A DNA stretch of 23,996 nucleotides, taken from positions 1 to 23,996 of the forward strand of contig JAPYPM010000001.1 in assembly GCA_029937635.1 (NCBI GenBank). Reading direction: 5' to 3'. The notes below the pieces were generated by a model. That model was not told the origin of the DNA. It saw only the letters and a list, made by a program, of their open reading frames with translations, and searched no databases. Shown piece by piece: positions 1-6,146 of the stretch. Numbering within the stretch: the stretch's first letter is position 1; every line of letters begins with the position of its first letter. The DNA comes from Nitrospinaceae bacterium. GTDB lineage: Bacteria; Nitrospinota; Nitrospinia; Nitrospinales; VA-1. The translations under genes and the position numbers were made by a program.

Positions 1-52
1 AAAATCCCTCGAAGGAAACTTCGTGCCGGTTCGAGTCCGGCCCCGGGCACCA
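1..52 (+). tRNA. tRNA-Leu, 3' part (anticodon NAA, probably UAA)
   Basis: The window opens inside the anticodon of a leucine tRNA. Seen directly: the end of the anticodon loop (AAAA, 1-4), the 3' strand of the anticodon stem (TCCCT, 5-9), a long class II variable arm with a 5-bp stem (CGAAG 10-14, GAAA loop, CTTCG 19-23), the T-stem GCCGG/CCGGC (25-29 and 37-41) around loop TTCGAGT, the acceptor strand CCCGGGC (42-48), the A discriminator and encoded CCA (50-52). The long variable arm, A discriminator and anticodon ending AA fit tRNA-Leu. The wobble base lies outside the window; the TCCCT stem matches what I recall of E. coli tRNA-Leu(UAA), so UAA is more likely than CAA. No terminator follows before the next gene, 25 bases downstream. 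Confidence 0.93.
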
Positions 53-77
53 TTATTTATTTTAAGTACTTCATAAT

Positions 78-626
78 ATGAAATCAGTTAAAAAGGAAAA
101 AAAAGAAATTATCTGGGTACTTGTTTATACAAAAGCAAAAGAGGAAAAAAAAGCTAATGAAAATCTTCAAAAACAAGGATTTAAAACTTTTTTACCTTTG
201 ATAGCTCCTACTAATAAAAATAGTGAATTTAAATCTCTGGTACCAGTTTTTCCTCGATATTTTTTTGCTCAAATTAATTTTGAGTTAGATAATTGGACTT
301 CTATTAAGTCTAGTTATGGGGTTAGTCACATTGTTATGTTCTCAGAAAAATTTACTTCTATCCCTAATAATATTATTAAATTAATTCAAGATAAGCTCGA
401 TGAATCAGGTATATACAAAGAGGATGTTTCGGTAGTTGATTATCAAAAGGGCGATCATATCTCCATCAAAGAGGGAGGGTTTGCAGGAATAGATGCAATA
501 TTCTTATCAAAGAAATCGAAAAATAGAGTAACATTGTTATTAAAATTATTAAATACAAGCGTTGTCACAGAAATATCTACATCTGCTATAGGAAATAAAG
601 AGGTTGTTAAGAATTTTAAATTGTAA
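78..626 (+). CDS. rfaH: RfaH-like transcription antitermination protein (NusG paralogue)
   Basis: Predicted specialised NusG paralogue that joins RNA polymerase paused at an ops site and lets it read through long polysaccharide operons. The protein has 182 residues against about 162 for E. coli RfaH. Family landmarks are visible in order: an NGN domain with FPRYFF (58-63) and GVSHIVMF (81-88), then a C-terminal KOW-type segment with KGD...KEGGFAG (124-137) and the hydrophobic LLLKLLN stretch (153-159). These align with FPNYLF, GVSHFVRF and PGDKV..TEGAFEG of E. coli RfaH as I recall it. The N-terminus is lysine-rich, with long A runs in the DNA. The gene is far richer in A+T than wzz next door (15 of 60 G+C at 121-180, against 35 of 60 at 841-900), suggesting separate origin. 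No good ribosome site or promoter precedes the ATG; it starts 25 bases after the tRNA. Its likely target is the ops-like site at 1933. Confidence 0.88.
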   Translation: MKSVKKEKKEIIWVLVYTKAKEEKKANENLQKQGFKTFLPLIAPTNKNSEFKSLVPVFPRYFFAQINFELDNWTSIKSSYGVSHIVMFSEKFTSIPNNIIKLIQDKLDESGIYKEDVSVVDYQKGDHISIKEGGFAGIDAIFLSKKSKNRVTLLLKLLNTSVVTEISTSAIGNKEVVKNFKL

Positions 627-680
627 TAAATATGCTACAGAAGGTTTTGATGAAATTATCTAGAATAAAGGAAATAAAAC

Positions 681-1613
681 GTGGAAAATAACGTTCAGAA
701 TGATACTAAATATGATGATGAAATAGACCTACGAGAACTGTTTGGTGTTCTGTGGGCTGGAAAGCTAAAAATTATAGCTATTACAGCTGTGTTTGCCTTT
801 GTCTCTGTCATCTACGCGCTGTCAGTGCCTAACCAGTACAAAGCCACAGCGCTGCTTGCTCCGGCACAATCCGATAGCTCTGATCTCTCAGGAGCCTTGG
901 GCAAGTTGGGTGGTCTTGCTTCTTTGGCCGGGGTTAATATCGGTAGCGGTGAGAGCAGTGAAGCGCAAATAGCCCAAGAAATCATGAAGTCTTGGAGCTT
1001 TATCGAAGGTTTTATTGCTGCAAATAACATTGCCGTTGAGGTTTATGCTGCAGAAGGGTGGAGTAAAGGATCTAATGAGCTTCAGATTGATGATGGTGTT
1101 TATGATACTGAAAATAAACAATGGCTGGTTGAGAATGAATCTGGTGTAACGGGTCCGCCCAGTAGTTGGTACCTATTTCAAGCCTTTTCTGAGCGACTAG
1201 AGGTTTCAGAAGAAAAAATTTCTGGGCTGGTGTCAGTGTCTATCGAGTATTACTCTCCGCAGATCGCCAAGCAGTGGTTGGATATGTATGTGGCGGCCAT
1301 TAACGCGCACATGCAGCAACGCCAAATGGAAAAGGTCACCAATAATATTAACTACCTGCTAGCTCAGATTGAGAAGACATCTATCGCTGAAATGCGAGAG
1401 GTTTTTTACACCATTATTGAAGAGCAGACGAAAAATAAGATGGTGGCTGAGGCCAGCCCTGAATATGCCTTTGTGGCGGTAAGCCCAAGTATGGTGCCAG
1501 AAGAAAAATCGCAACCTCAGCGGGCCTTTATCTGTATTTTAGGTACTCTGCTCGGCGGGATGTTGTCAGTGCTGTTAGTGTTAGTGATGCACTATGCCCG
1601 AAAGTCTGATTAA
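681..1613 (+). CDS. wzz: Wzz/FepE-family polysaccharide chain-length determinant
   Basis: Inner-membrane polysaccharide co-polymerase that sets the modal length of the glycan made by Wzy. The protein is 310 residues, at the short end for the family. It has the expected topology: a cytoplasmic N-terminus with an acidic DEIDLRELF motif, a first membrane segment at about residues 30-50 followed by a PNQYKA motif, a large periplasmic domain with coiled-coil character, then VPEEKSQPQRAF just before the second membrane segment (about 282-304) and a short basic tail. The proline-rich signature before TM2 is diagnostic of Wzz. The start is a GTG at 681, with an AAAGGA ribosome site about 8 bases upstream. 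There is no Wzc-type kinase domain and no wza or wzb nearby, which fits a Wzx/Wzy O-antigen-type pathway better than a Wza-Wzc capsule, though genes beyond the window could change this. Confidence 0.9.
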   Translation: MENNVQNDTKYDDEIDLRELFGVLWAGKLKIIAITAVFAFVSVIYALSVPNQYKATALLAPAQSDSSDLSGALGKLGGLASLAGVNIGSGESSEAQIAQEIMKSWSFIEGFIAANNIAVEVYAAEGWSKGSNELQIDDGVYDTENKQWLVENESGVTGPPSSWYLFQAFSERLEVSEEKISGLVSVSIEYYSPQIAKQWLDMYVAAINAHMQQRQMEKVTNNINYLLAQIEKTSIAEMREVFYTIIEEQTKNKMVAEASPEYAFVAVSPSMVPEEKSQPQRAFICILGTLLGGMLSVLLVLVMHYARKSD

Positions 1614-1823
1614 GTTTACCTAATAGGTAAATGTATAGGCGATGCTGGGTATTCTGGTTTTGCGTTACTCGGCTATACAAGCAACTTGATCCCCGTCATA
1701 GATCCTTTATGGCTTGGGGTATTTTTACTTCAATGCGCGCTTTACGGCGTGGTTTTCGTGAGTTTGGGTAAAGAGAAAATAAACTTAAATAATAGTGAGC
1801 TAGTTAACACTACAGCGCCTTAA
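1614..1823 (+). pseudogene. Unrecognised hydrophobic reading-frame remnant after wzz
   Basis: Directly after the wzz stop the same reading frame stays open for 69 codons to a TAA at 1821-1823. Its middle part reads like membrane-protein sequence (GFALLGYTSNLIPVIDPLWL, then a second apolar run LGVFLLQCALYGVVFVSL), followed by a polar tail ending NTTAP. There is no ATG or GTG start in frame; only a TTG at 1686 would give 45 residues, without a ribosome site. I do not recognise the family. It could be the 3' remnant of a lost membrane-protein gene, or a chance open frame. The rest of this 366-base gap (1824-1979) holds the promoter, palindrome and ops-like sites listed separately. Confidence 0.25.
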
Positions 1824-1825
1824 AA

Positions 1826-1853
1826 TTGCAATTCTATTCACTTATGTTATCTT
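1826..1853 (+). promoter_or_regulatory. Candidate sigma-70 promoter of the polysaccharide operon
   Basis: TTGCAA (1826-1831) and TATCTT (1848-1853) are spaced by 16 bases and each matches the sigma-70 consensus at four of six positions. Transcription would start near 1860, giving a leader of about 120 bases before the regulator gene at 1980, with the ops-like element inside that leader. The boxes are weak, and the case rests mainly on position: the stretch lies between genes, upstream of the ops-like site and overlapping a perfect palindrome. Confidence 0.4.
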
Positions 1854-1869
1854 GTTCATTAAATGAACA
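1853..1869. promoter_or_regulatory. Perfect 17-bp palindrome, candidate operator
   Basis: TGTTCATT (1853-1860), a central A (1861) and AATGAACA (1862-1869) form a perfect palindrome with 8-bp arms. It overlaps the end of the putative -10 box and the expected start site, where a repressor would act. A MarR-type regulator is encoded about 110 bases downstream and would be a natural candidate for binding it as a dimer, but that link is inference. No T-run follows, so a terminator is unlikely. Confidence 0.5.
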
Positions 1870-1932
1870 GGCTTGGAGTAGTTTAGTTTGCTCGTTTTGC
1901 GTTTTCCCTAGGAATCTGTTGTTACAGCGTCC

Positions 1933-1945
1933 TGCGGTAGCCTGC
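1933..1945 (+). promoter_or_regulatory. ops/JUMPstart-like element (RfaH recruitment site)
   Basis: TGCGGTAGCCTGC matches the E. coli ops element GGCGGTAGCGTGC at 11 of 13 positions and keeps the GCGGTAGC core that forms the non-template hairpin read by RfaH. It sits in the leader, 35 bases before the regulator start codon, where JUMPstart sequences normally lie. A CTGT...ACAG mini-hairpin (1916-1927) lies just upstream. An RfaH homologue is encoded at 78-626, which supports function. Confidence 0.72.
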
Positions 1946-1979
1946 CTGAACTAATAAACTACTCGTTACACCCTTTATT

Positions 1980-2321
1980 ATGACCAATCAAGAGCTTGAA
2001 TATCGCGTGCTCAAAATACTTGAGCGACAACCTGATCTAACTCAGCGCCAGCTTGCTGAGGAATTGGGCGTTAGCTTAGGTAAAACCCACTATTTGATTA
2101 AGTCTCTCATTGATGTGGGTTGGGTTAAGCTCGATAATTTCCAGCGCTCAGGCAAAAAGTGGGGTTACGCATATTTATTGACCCCTATGGGTATTATCGA
2201 GAAGGCGGCAATCACCGCGCGTTTTTTGGTTAGAAGGCAGCGGGAACATGCTCAGCTTCAAGAAGAAATCGCCCAGTTACAAGAAGAAGTGCGGCAACAG
2301 CGAGATCTTAATAATAAGTGA
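1980..2321 (+). CDS. EPS-associated MarR-type winged-helix transcriptional regulator
   Basis: Small DNA-binding protein of 113 residues. Residues 1-70 form a winged helix-turn-helix: TQRQLAEELGVSLGKTHYLI (about 21-40) is a clear helix-turn-helix, followed by a wing with RSGKKWGYAYLLT. The C-terminus (about 85-108) is a short coiled coil with repeated AQLQEE units, probably for dimerisation. Proteins of this architecture are annotated as EPS-associated MarR-family regulators and sit at the head of polysaccharide loci in gammaproteobacteria. It is the first gene after the ops-like leader, so it may control its own operon, perhaps through the palindrome at 1853-1869. No clear ribosome site precedes the ATG, so the start is less certain than the frame. 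Confidence 0.8.
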   Translation: MTNQELEYRVLKILERQPDLTQRQLAEELGVSLGKTHYLIKSLIDVGWVKLDNFQRSGKKWGYAYLLTPMGIIEKAAITARFLVRRQREHAQLQEEIAQLQEEVRQQRDLNNK

Positions 2322-2329
2322 GCTTTTAA

Positions 2330-2533
2330 ATGGCAACATACAATATTTATGGCATTGGCGCGGTGCTTGTGGACACCGAAGTTGAGGTGTCTGATTCGTT
2401 TCTGGCCAGTCCTCATATCGACAAGGGTGTAATGACGTTGGCTAATGACTGTGCCGCCAGAGTAGTTGCTCAATTTGGGCCACGACTTAAAGCATCAGAA
2501 TTCGGCGTTATAAAGGAAAAATTCGGGTTATAG
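2330..2533 (+). pseudogene. Internally deleted PfkB/adenosine-kinase-like sugar kinase
   Basis: The 67-codon frame starts MATYNIYGIGAVLVDTEVEV and continues to KGVMTLA (residues 33-39), which is the N-terminus of adenosine-kinase-like PfkB proteins. Then CAARVVAQFGPRL (41-53) and the end KEKFGL resemble the C-terminal end of the same family. An intact kinase is a little over 300 residues. The GGSAAN-type substrate motif, the body of the fold and the GAGD catalytic motif are all missing, so about 250 residues appear to have been deleted in frame. It cannot be an active kinase. The ATG lies 8 bases after the MarR-type stop and 51 bases before galU, so it may still be transcribed. Alternatively it is a small novel protein that only resembles the kinase ends; I consider this less likely. 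Confidence 0.7.
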
Positions 2534-2584
2534 TGCGGTTGTTTGTCGATAACGAAAATATAGGAAGTTGCCGAAGGATAAATT

Positions 2585-3481
2585 ATGATAGCAAAAATCA
2601 AAAAAGCGGTTATCCCAGTGGCAGGCCTTGGCACGCGCATGCTGCCGGCTACTAAGGCGATCCCGAAAGAATTATTACCAGTGTATGACCGGCCGATTAT
2701 CGAGCACGTGGTCAAAGAGGCTATAGCGGCAGGCATCACAGAGATTATCTTGGTTACCCGTAGCGGTAAAGAGGCAATTGAAAACCACTTTGATGCCCAT
2801 TATGAACTTGAGCATCGTCTGGAAAAGAAGGGCAAAGAGACCATTCTGGGCACGGTTAAAAACATCATACCCGAGAATATCACAGTGACGTCCGTAAGGC
2901 AGAGTGATCTGTTGGGTCTAGGTCATGCGGTTCTTTGCGCTAAACTTCTATTAAATAAGGAACCCTTTGCGGTACTGTTGCCGGATGTGTTGGTGCTTGA
3001 TCAAGAGTCGCGTGATAAAGATTACAGCTTCACAGCTATGGTTAATGCGTGGAATGAGACCGGTATGGGTCAGGTCATGGTTGAGCGGGTTGGTTCAGAA
3101 GCTATTGAAAATTACGGTGTTGCCGACTTAGGTGGAGAGGTGAGCGAGCCCTTTAAAAGTATTATGCTAAAAGGTTTAGTTGAGAAACCCTCTCCAAAGG
3201 AAGCGCCATCCAATTTAGCAGTGCTGGGCCGTTATATTCTTCCATCGAAAGTGTTAGATCTGCTTGAGACGACCATTGCCGGTGTTGGTGGTGAGATTCA
3301 ACTCACCGATGCGCTGGACGAGCTCCTTAAACTTGATGGGTTAAATTCGTTTGAAACAGACGCTGGGATATTTGATTGTGGTAACAAGCAGGGCTTCTTG
3401 AGTGCAAATATTGCTGTCGGTATGAGAGATGCTGAGACCAGGACGCATTTAATAAAGCTATTAAAAAACAGTGGTTGGTAA
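2585..3481 (+). CDS. galU: UTP--glucose-1-phosphate uridylyltransferase
   Basis: Makes UDP-glucose from UTP and glucose 1-phosphate in the cytoplasm, feeding GalE and Ugd in this window. The protein has 298 residues, normal for bacterial GalU. Visible motifs: the nucleotide-binding signature GLGTRMLPATKAIPKELLPV (14-33), the metal-binding LLPD (131-134) and the sugar-phosphate VEKP loop (199-202), followed by the C-terminal GNKQGF motif. A good ribosome site (GAAGGA) precedes the ATG by about 6 bases. It follows the kinase relic and is probably read from the ops-bearing leader. A hairpin with little G+C follows the stop codon. Confidence 0.95.
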   Translation: MIAKIKKAVIPVAGLGTRMLPATKAIPKELLPVYDRPIIEHVVKEAIAAGITEIILVTRSGKEAIENHFDAHYELEHRLEKKGKETILGTVKNIIPENITVTSVRQSDLLGLGHAVLCAKLLLNKEPFAVLLPDVLVLDQESRDKDYSFTAMVNAWNETGMGQVMVERVGSEAIENYGVADLGGEVSEPFKSIMLKGLVEKPSPKEAPSNLAVLGRYILPSKVLDLLETTIAGVGGEIQLTDALDELLKLDGLNSFETDAGIFDCGNKQGFLSANIAVGMRDAETRTHLIKLLKNSGW

Positions 3482-3483
3482 AT

Positions 3484-3505
3484 TTCGATAATGGGTGTTA
3501 TCGAA
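3484..3505. repeat. 8-bp inverted repeat directly after galU
   Basis: TTCGATAA (3484-3491) and TTATCGAA (3498-3505) form a perfect 8-bp stem around a 6-base loop, three bases after the galU stop codon. It has only two G-C pairs and no T-tract follows, so a Rho-independent terminator is unlikely. It may be a weak RNA hairpin or a protein-binding site. Confidence 0.4.
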
Positions 3506-3591
3506 TATTAGACTTAAAAAGTACGAATTTCTGGAGTCTATAAATAGTGGATTTTTTTGACTAAAATATTGATAGTTTAAAGGTTAATGCT

Positions 3592-4557
3592 ATGAAGTTA
3601 CTTATTCCTGGCGCCGCCGGGTATATCGGATCCCACATGGTGAAGTATGCCCAGAAGCATGGCCACGAAGTGGTGGTCCTTGATGATTTTTCGACTGGTC
3701 ATGAGTGGGCGGTGAAAGATTGTGAGGTTCTTCGAGTTAATCTGCTTGATCAGGATAAGTTAGCTCAGTCTCTAAAGGGTCGCTATTTTGATGGTGTCAT
3801 CCACTTTGCGGCCAAATCTCTAGTTGGTGAATCGGTCAAAAAGCCAGATCTTTATTATCGTAACAACGTGCTTGGTACGCTTAATTTAGTTAATGAGATG
3901 CTTGAGAATGGAATCAAAAATTTGGTTTTCTCATCCACTGCGGCCATTTTTGGGAATCCTGTCACTGATAAAATTGATGAAGATCATCCCAAAACCCCAA
4001 TCAATCCTTACGGTCAAAGTAAACTAATGGTTGAAAATATGCTTAGAGATATTTGCTCAGCCTATGACTTTAATGCTACTTGTTTTAGGTACTTTAACGC
4101 CGCAGGGGCTTATGAATCAGGGGAAATTGGTGAGGCTCACGATCCTGAAACTCATCTAATTCCCAATATTTTAAAATCAGCACTGTCTGGTAGCAATGAA
4201 CTAAAAGTATTTAGTGATGACTATGGCACTCATGACGGGACCTGTGTGCGAGATTATGTGCATGTAACTGATCTTGCCCAAGCACATTTACTTGGACTCG
4301 CATATATGAAAGAGGATAAAGGATTTTCGGCATTTAACCTGGGTAATGGTAATGGGTTCTCTGTACTGGATGTCATTAAGAGTTGTGAGAGGGTCTTAGG
4401 TAATCCTATAAGATATAAAATGGACTTAAGGCGTTTAGGTGATCCAGCTGTGTTAGTGGCTGACAGCCTTAAAGCAACTCATAATCTTGGTTGGAAACCG
4501 GAATTCAGTGATCTTGATGAAATAATCAAGAGCGCTTGGCATTGGCACGGTAGCTGA
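3592..4557 (+). CDS. galE: UDP-glucose 4-epimerase
   Basis: Extended short-chain dehydrogenase/reductase of 321 residues that interconverts UDP-glucose and UDP-galactose (possibly also the N-acetyl forms). Seen: the NAD-binding GAAGYIG (7-13), DDFSTGH after the second strand (31-37), HFAAKSLVGES (71-81), the catalytic serine/threonine region SSTAAIFG (114-121), and Y140 with K144 in the YxxxK motif. The C-terminal half has the RDYVHV motif typical of GalE. AAAGG about 8 bases before the ATG is the ribosome site. Other NDP-sugar epimerases share this fold, but the STAAIFG and YFNAAGA blocks match GalE well. It supplies galactose donors for the same glycan. Confidence 0.88.
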   Translation: MKLLIPGAAGYIGSHMVKYAQKHGHEVVVLDDFSTGHEWAVKDCEVLRVNLLDQDKLAQSLKGRYFDGVIHFAAKSLVGESVKKPDLYYRNNVLGTLNLVNEMLENGIKNLVFSSTAAIFGNPVTDKIDEDHPKTPINPYGQSKLMVENMLRDICSAYDFNATCFRYFNAAGAYESGEIGEAHDPETHLIPNILKSALSGSNELKVFSDDYGTHDGTCVRDYVHVTDLAQAHLLGLAYMKEDKGFSAFNLGNGNGFSVLDVIKSCERVLGNPIRYKMDLRRLGDPAVLVADSLKATHNLGWKPEFSDLDEIIKSAWHWHGS

Positions 4558-4578
4558 GAAATGTTGGATGTTAGTACG

Positions 4579-4605
4579 TTGAATTTGGTTGGTTTGATTT
4601 ATAAT
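4579..4605 (+). promoter_or_regulatory. Candidate internal promoter upstream of manC
   Basis: A perfect TATAAT (4600-4605) lies in the 126-base gap between galE and manC, with TTGAAT (4579-4584) 15 bases upstream as a poor -35 match. It could give separate transcription of the nucleotide-sugar module starting at manC. The short spacing keeps confidence low. Confidence 0.35.
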
Positions 4606-4683
4606 TAGTTGCGACTGACGAAAGATTTCATCCCTATATGAAAAATTATGCAGAATGGCTAATAAAAAAAGTGAAAGTGACTC

Positions 4684-6084
4684 ATGATTAAAGCGGTAAT
4701 TATGGCGGGCGGCTCGGGTACCCGATTGTGGCCTTTATCCAGGGCGGCACACCCTAAGCAATTTTTCGCTCTGGATGGTAAAGGTACTATGCTGCAGAAT
4801 ACGGTCAAACGTTTGTCGGGCTTAGATGTCCAATCATCTGTTGTTATTTGCAATGAAGAGCATAGGTTCTTTGTCGCGGAGCAACTGCGTGAAATTGATA
4901 AGTTGGATGCTATTATTTTGGAGCCCGTAGGAAAAAATACGGCACCTGCAATCGCACTTGCGGCACTTCTGGCGAAGGAAGACGATCCTCTGCTGCTTGT
5001 CCTTGCTGCTGATCATGTAGTCCAAGATGAAGTTATGTTTACGAAGGCTGTCTCTGATGCTCTCCCTTTAGCCGAATCAGGAAAGTTGGTGACCTTTGGT
5101 ATAGTGCCGCAGGATGCCAACACAGGGTATGGTTATATAAAGCGAGGTAAGCCGAAAGATACTGGTTTTATTGTCGATCAGTTTGTAGAAAAGCCATCAG
5201 GTGAGGTAGCTAAAGATTATTTGAGGTCAGGCGAATATTATTGGAATAGCGGTATGTTTTTGTTTAAGGCAAGCCGTTACCTAGAAGAATTAAAGAAGTT
5301 TCGTCCCGATATTTACCAAGCCTGTGAATCAGCGATGGTAGACACCGACTCTGATCTAGACTTTCTAAGGATTAATAAAGATAAATTTGAAGCATGCCCT
5401 AGTGAGTCTATTGACTATGCCGTGATGGAAAAAACTAATGACGCTATTGTTGTCCCAATGGACGCGGGTTGGTGTGACATAGGGTCTTGGTCATCACTGT
5501 GGGATGTTAGTAAAAAAGACGGCAATGGAAATGCTGTGGTTGGTGATGTAATGCTCAATGATTGCAATAATTCGTATATTAGAACTGACGATAAATTAGT
5601 TTCAGCTATTGGCGTTAATGATTTAGTCATTGTGGCTACTAAAGATGTCTTGCTTGTTGCACACAAAAATAATGTTCAGAATGTCAAAAAAGTGATTGAA
5701 CACTTAAAGCAAGAAGATCGACCTGAGTGGGAACTTCATCGAGAAGTCTATAGACCTTGGGGTAAATACGATTCGATTGATAGTGGTGAGCGATACCAGG
5801 CTAAGCGGATTACAGTAAAGCCGGGTGCAAAGCTGAGTGTTCAGATGCACCACCATAGAGCTGAACATTGGGTGGTTGTCTCGGGGACAGCAAAAGTTAC
5901 AAATGGTGATAGAACCTTTATTTTGTCTGAGAATGAGTCTACCTATATTCCCAAAAGGGAGGTGCATGCGCTCGAAAATCCAGGCAAAGTACCATTAGTA
6001 ATTATAGAAATTCAATCAGGCTCGTACCTTGGGGAAGACGATATTGTGCGTTTTGATGATATATATGGAAGGGTTGATAAATAG
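4684..6084 (+). CDS. manC: Mannose-1-phosphate guanylyltransferase / mannose-6-phosphate isomerase
   Basis: Bifunctional type II enzyme that makes GDP-mannose, the precursor for Gmd in the next gene. At 466 residues it has the standard length. The N-terminal nucleotidyltransferase shows GGSGTRLWPLSR (9-20), PKQ (24-26), the sugar-binding VEKP (168-171) and the GWCDIGSW block (262-269). The C-terminal cupin carries the isomerase activity: YRPWGKYD (356-363), HHHRAEHWVVVSGTA (389-403) and the YIP...HALENPG segment (421-434). A phosphomannomutase is also required for the pathway and is not in the window, so it must be supplied from elsewhere. A GTGA ribosome site precedes the ATG. Confidence 0.95.
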   Translation: MIKAVIMAGGSGTRLWPLSRAAHPKQFFALDGKGTMLQNTVKRLSGLDVQSSVVICNEEHRFFVAEQLREIDKLDAIILEPVGKNTAPAIALAALLAKEDDPLLLVLAADHVVQDEVMFTKAVSDALPLAESGKLVTFGIVPQDANTGYGYIKRGKPKDTGFIVDQFVEKPSGEVAKDYLRSGEYYWNSGMFLFKASRYLEELKKFRPDIYQACESAMVDTDSDLDFLRINKDKFEACPSESIDYAVMEKTNDAIVVPMDAGWCDIGSWSSLWDVSKKDGNGNAVVGDVMLNDCNNSYIRTDDKLVSAIGVNDLVIVATKDVLLVAHKNNVQNVKKVIEHLKQEDRPEWELHREVYRPWGKYDSIDSGERYQAKRITVKPGAKLSVQMHHHRAEHWVVVSGTAKVTNGDRTFILSENESTYIPKREVHALENPGKVPLVIIEIQSGSYLGEDDIVRFDDIYGRVDK

Positions 6085-6146
6085 TAAACCTTGAACTAAT
6101 AATTTAAGAGATGACTTCTGTTGTCGAAACTTTAGAGGATAAATTA

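Noticed and set aside
1..52. tRNA end as an attachment site of an integrated element covering the locus.
   Set aside because: I found no second copy of the tRNA 3' end and no integrase in the window; an element boundary cannot be supported from this sequence alone.
78..180. Long A runs in the start of rfaH as a frameshift or broken gene.
   Set aside because: The reading frame is intact and matches RfaH from the NGN to the KOW-type domain, so there is no sign of a frameshift.
812..1121. Minus-strand open frames opposite wzz and many other genes (for example 8494-8787, 12388-12711, 22892-23170).
   Set aside because: They lie wholly or largely opposite well-supported + strand genes and show no recognisable family features, so they are treated as chance frames.
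1631..1774. Short + strand frame from ATG 1631 in the wzz-MarR gap (47 codons).
   Set aside because: Composition is unlike a protein (many W, R and C), there is no ribosome site, and the overlapping frame ending at 1823 looks more protein-like.
3557..3590. TTGACT sequence before galE as a -35 box.
   Set aside because: No acceptable -10 hexamer lies 16-18 bases downstream; the region is simply A+T-rich.
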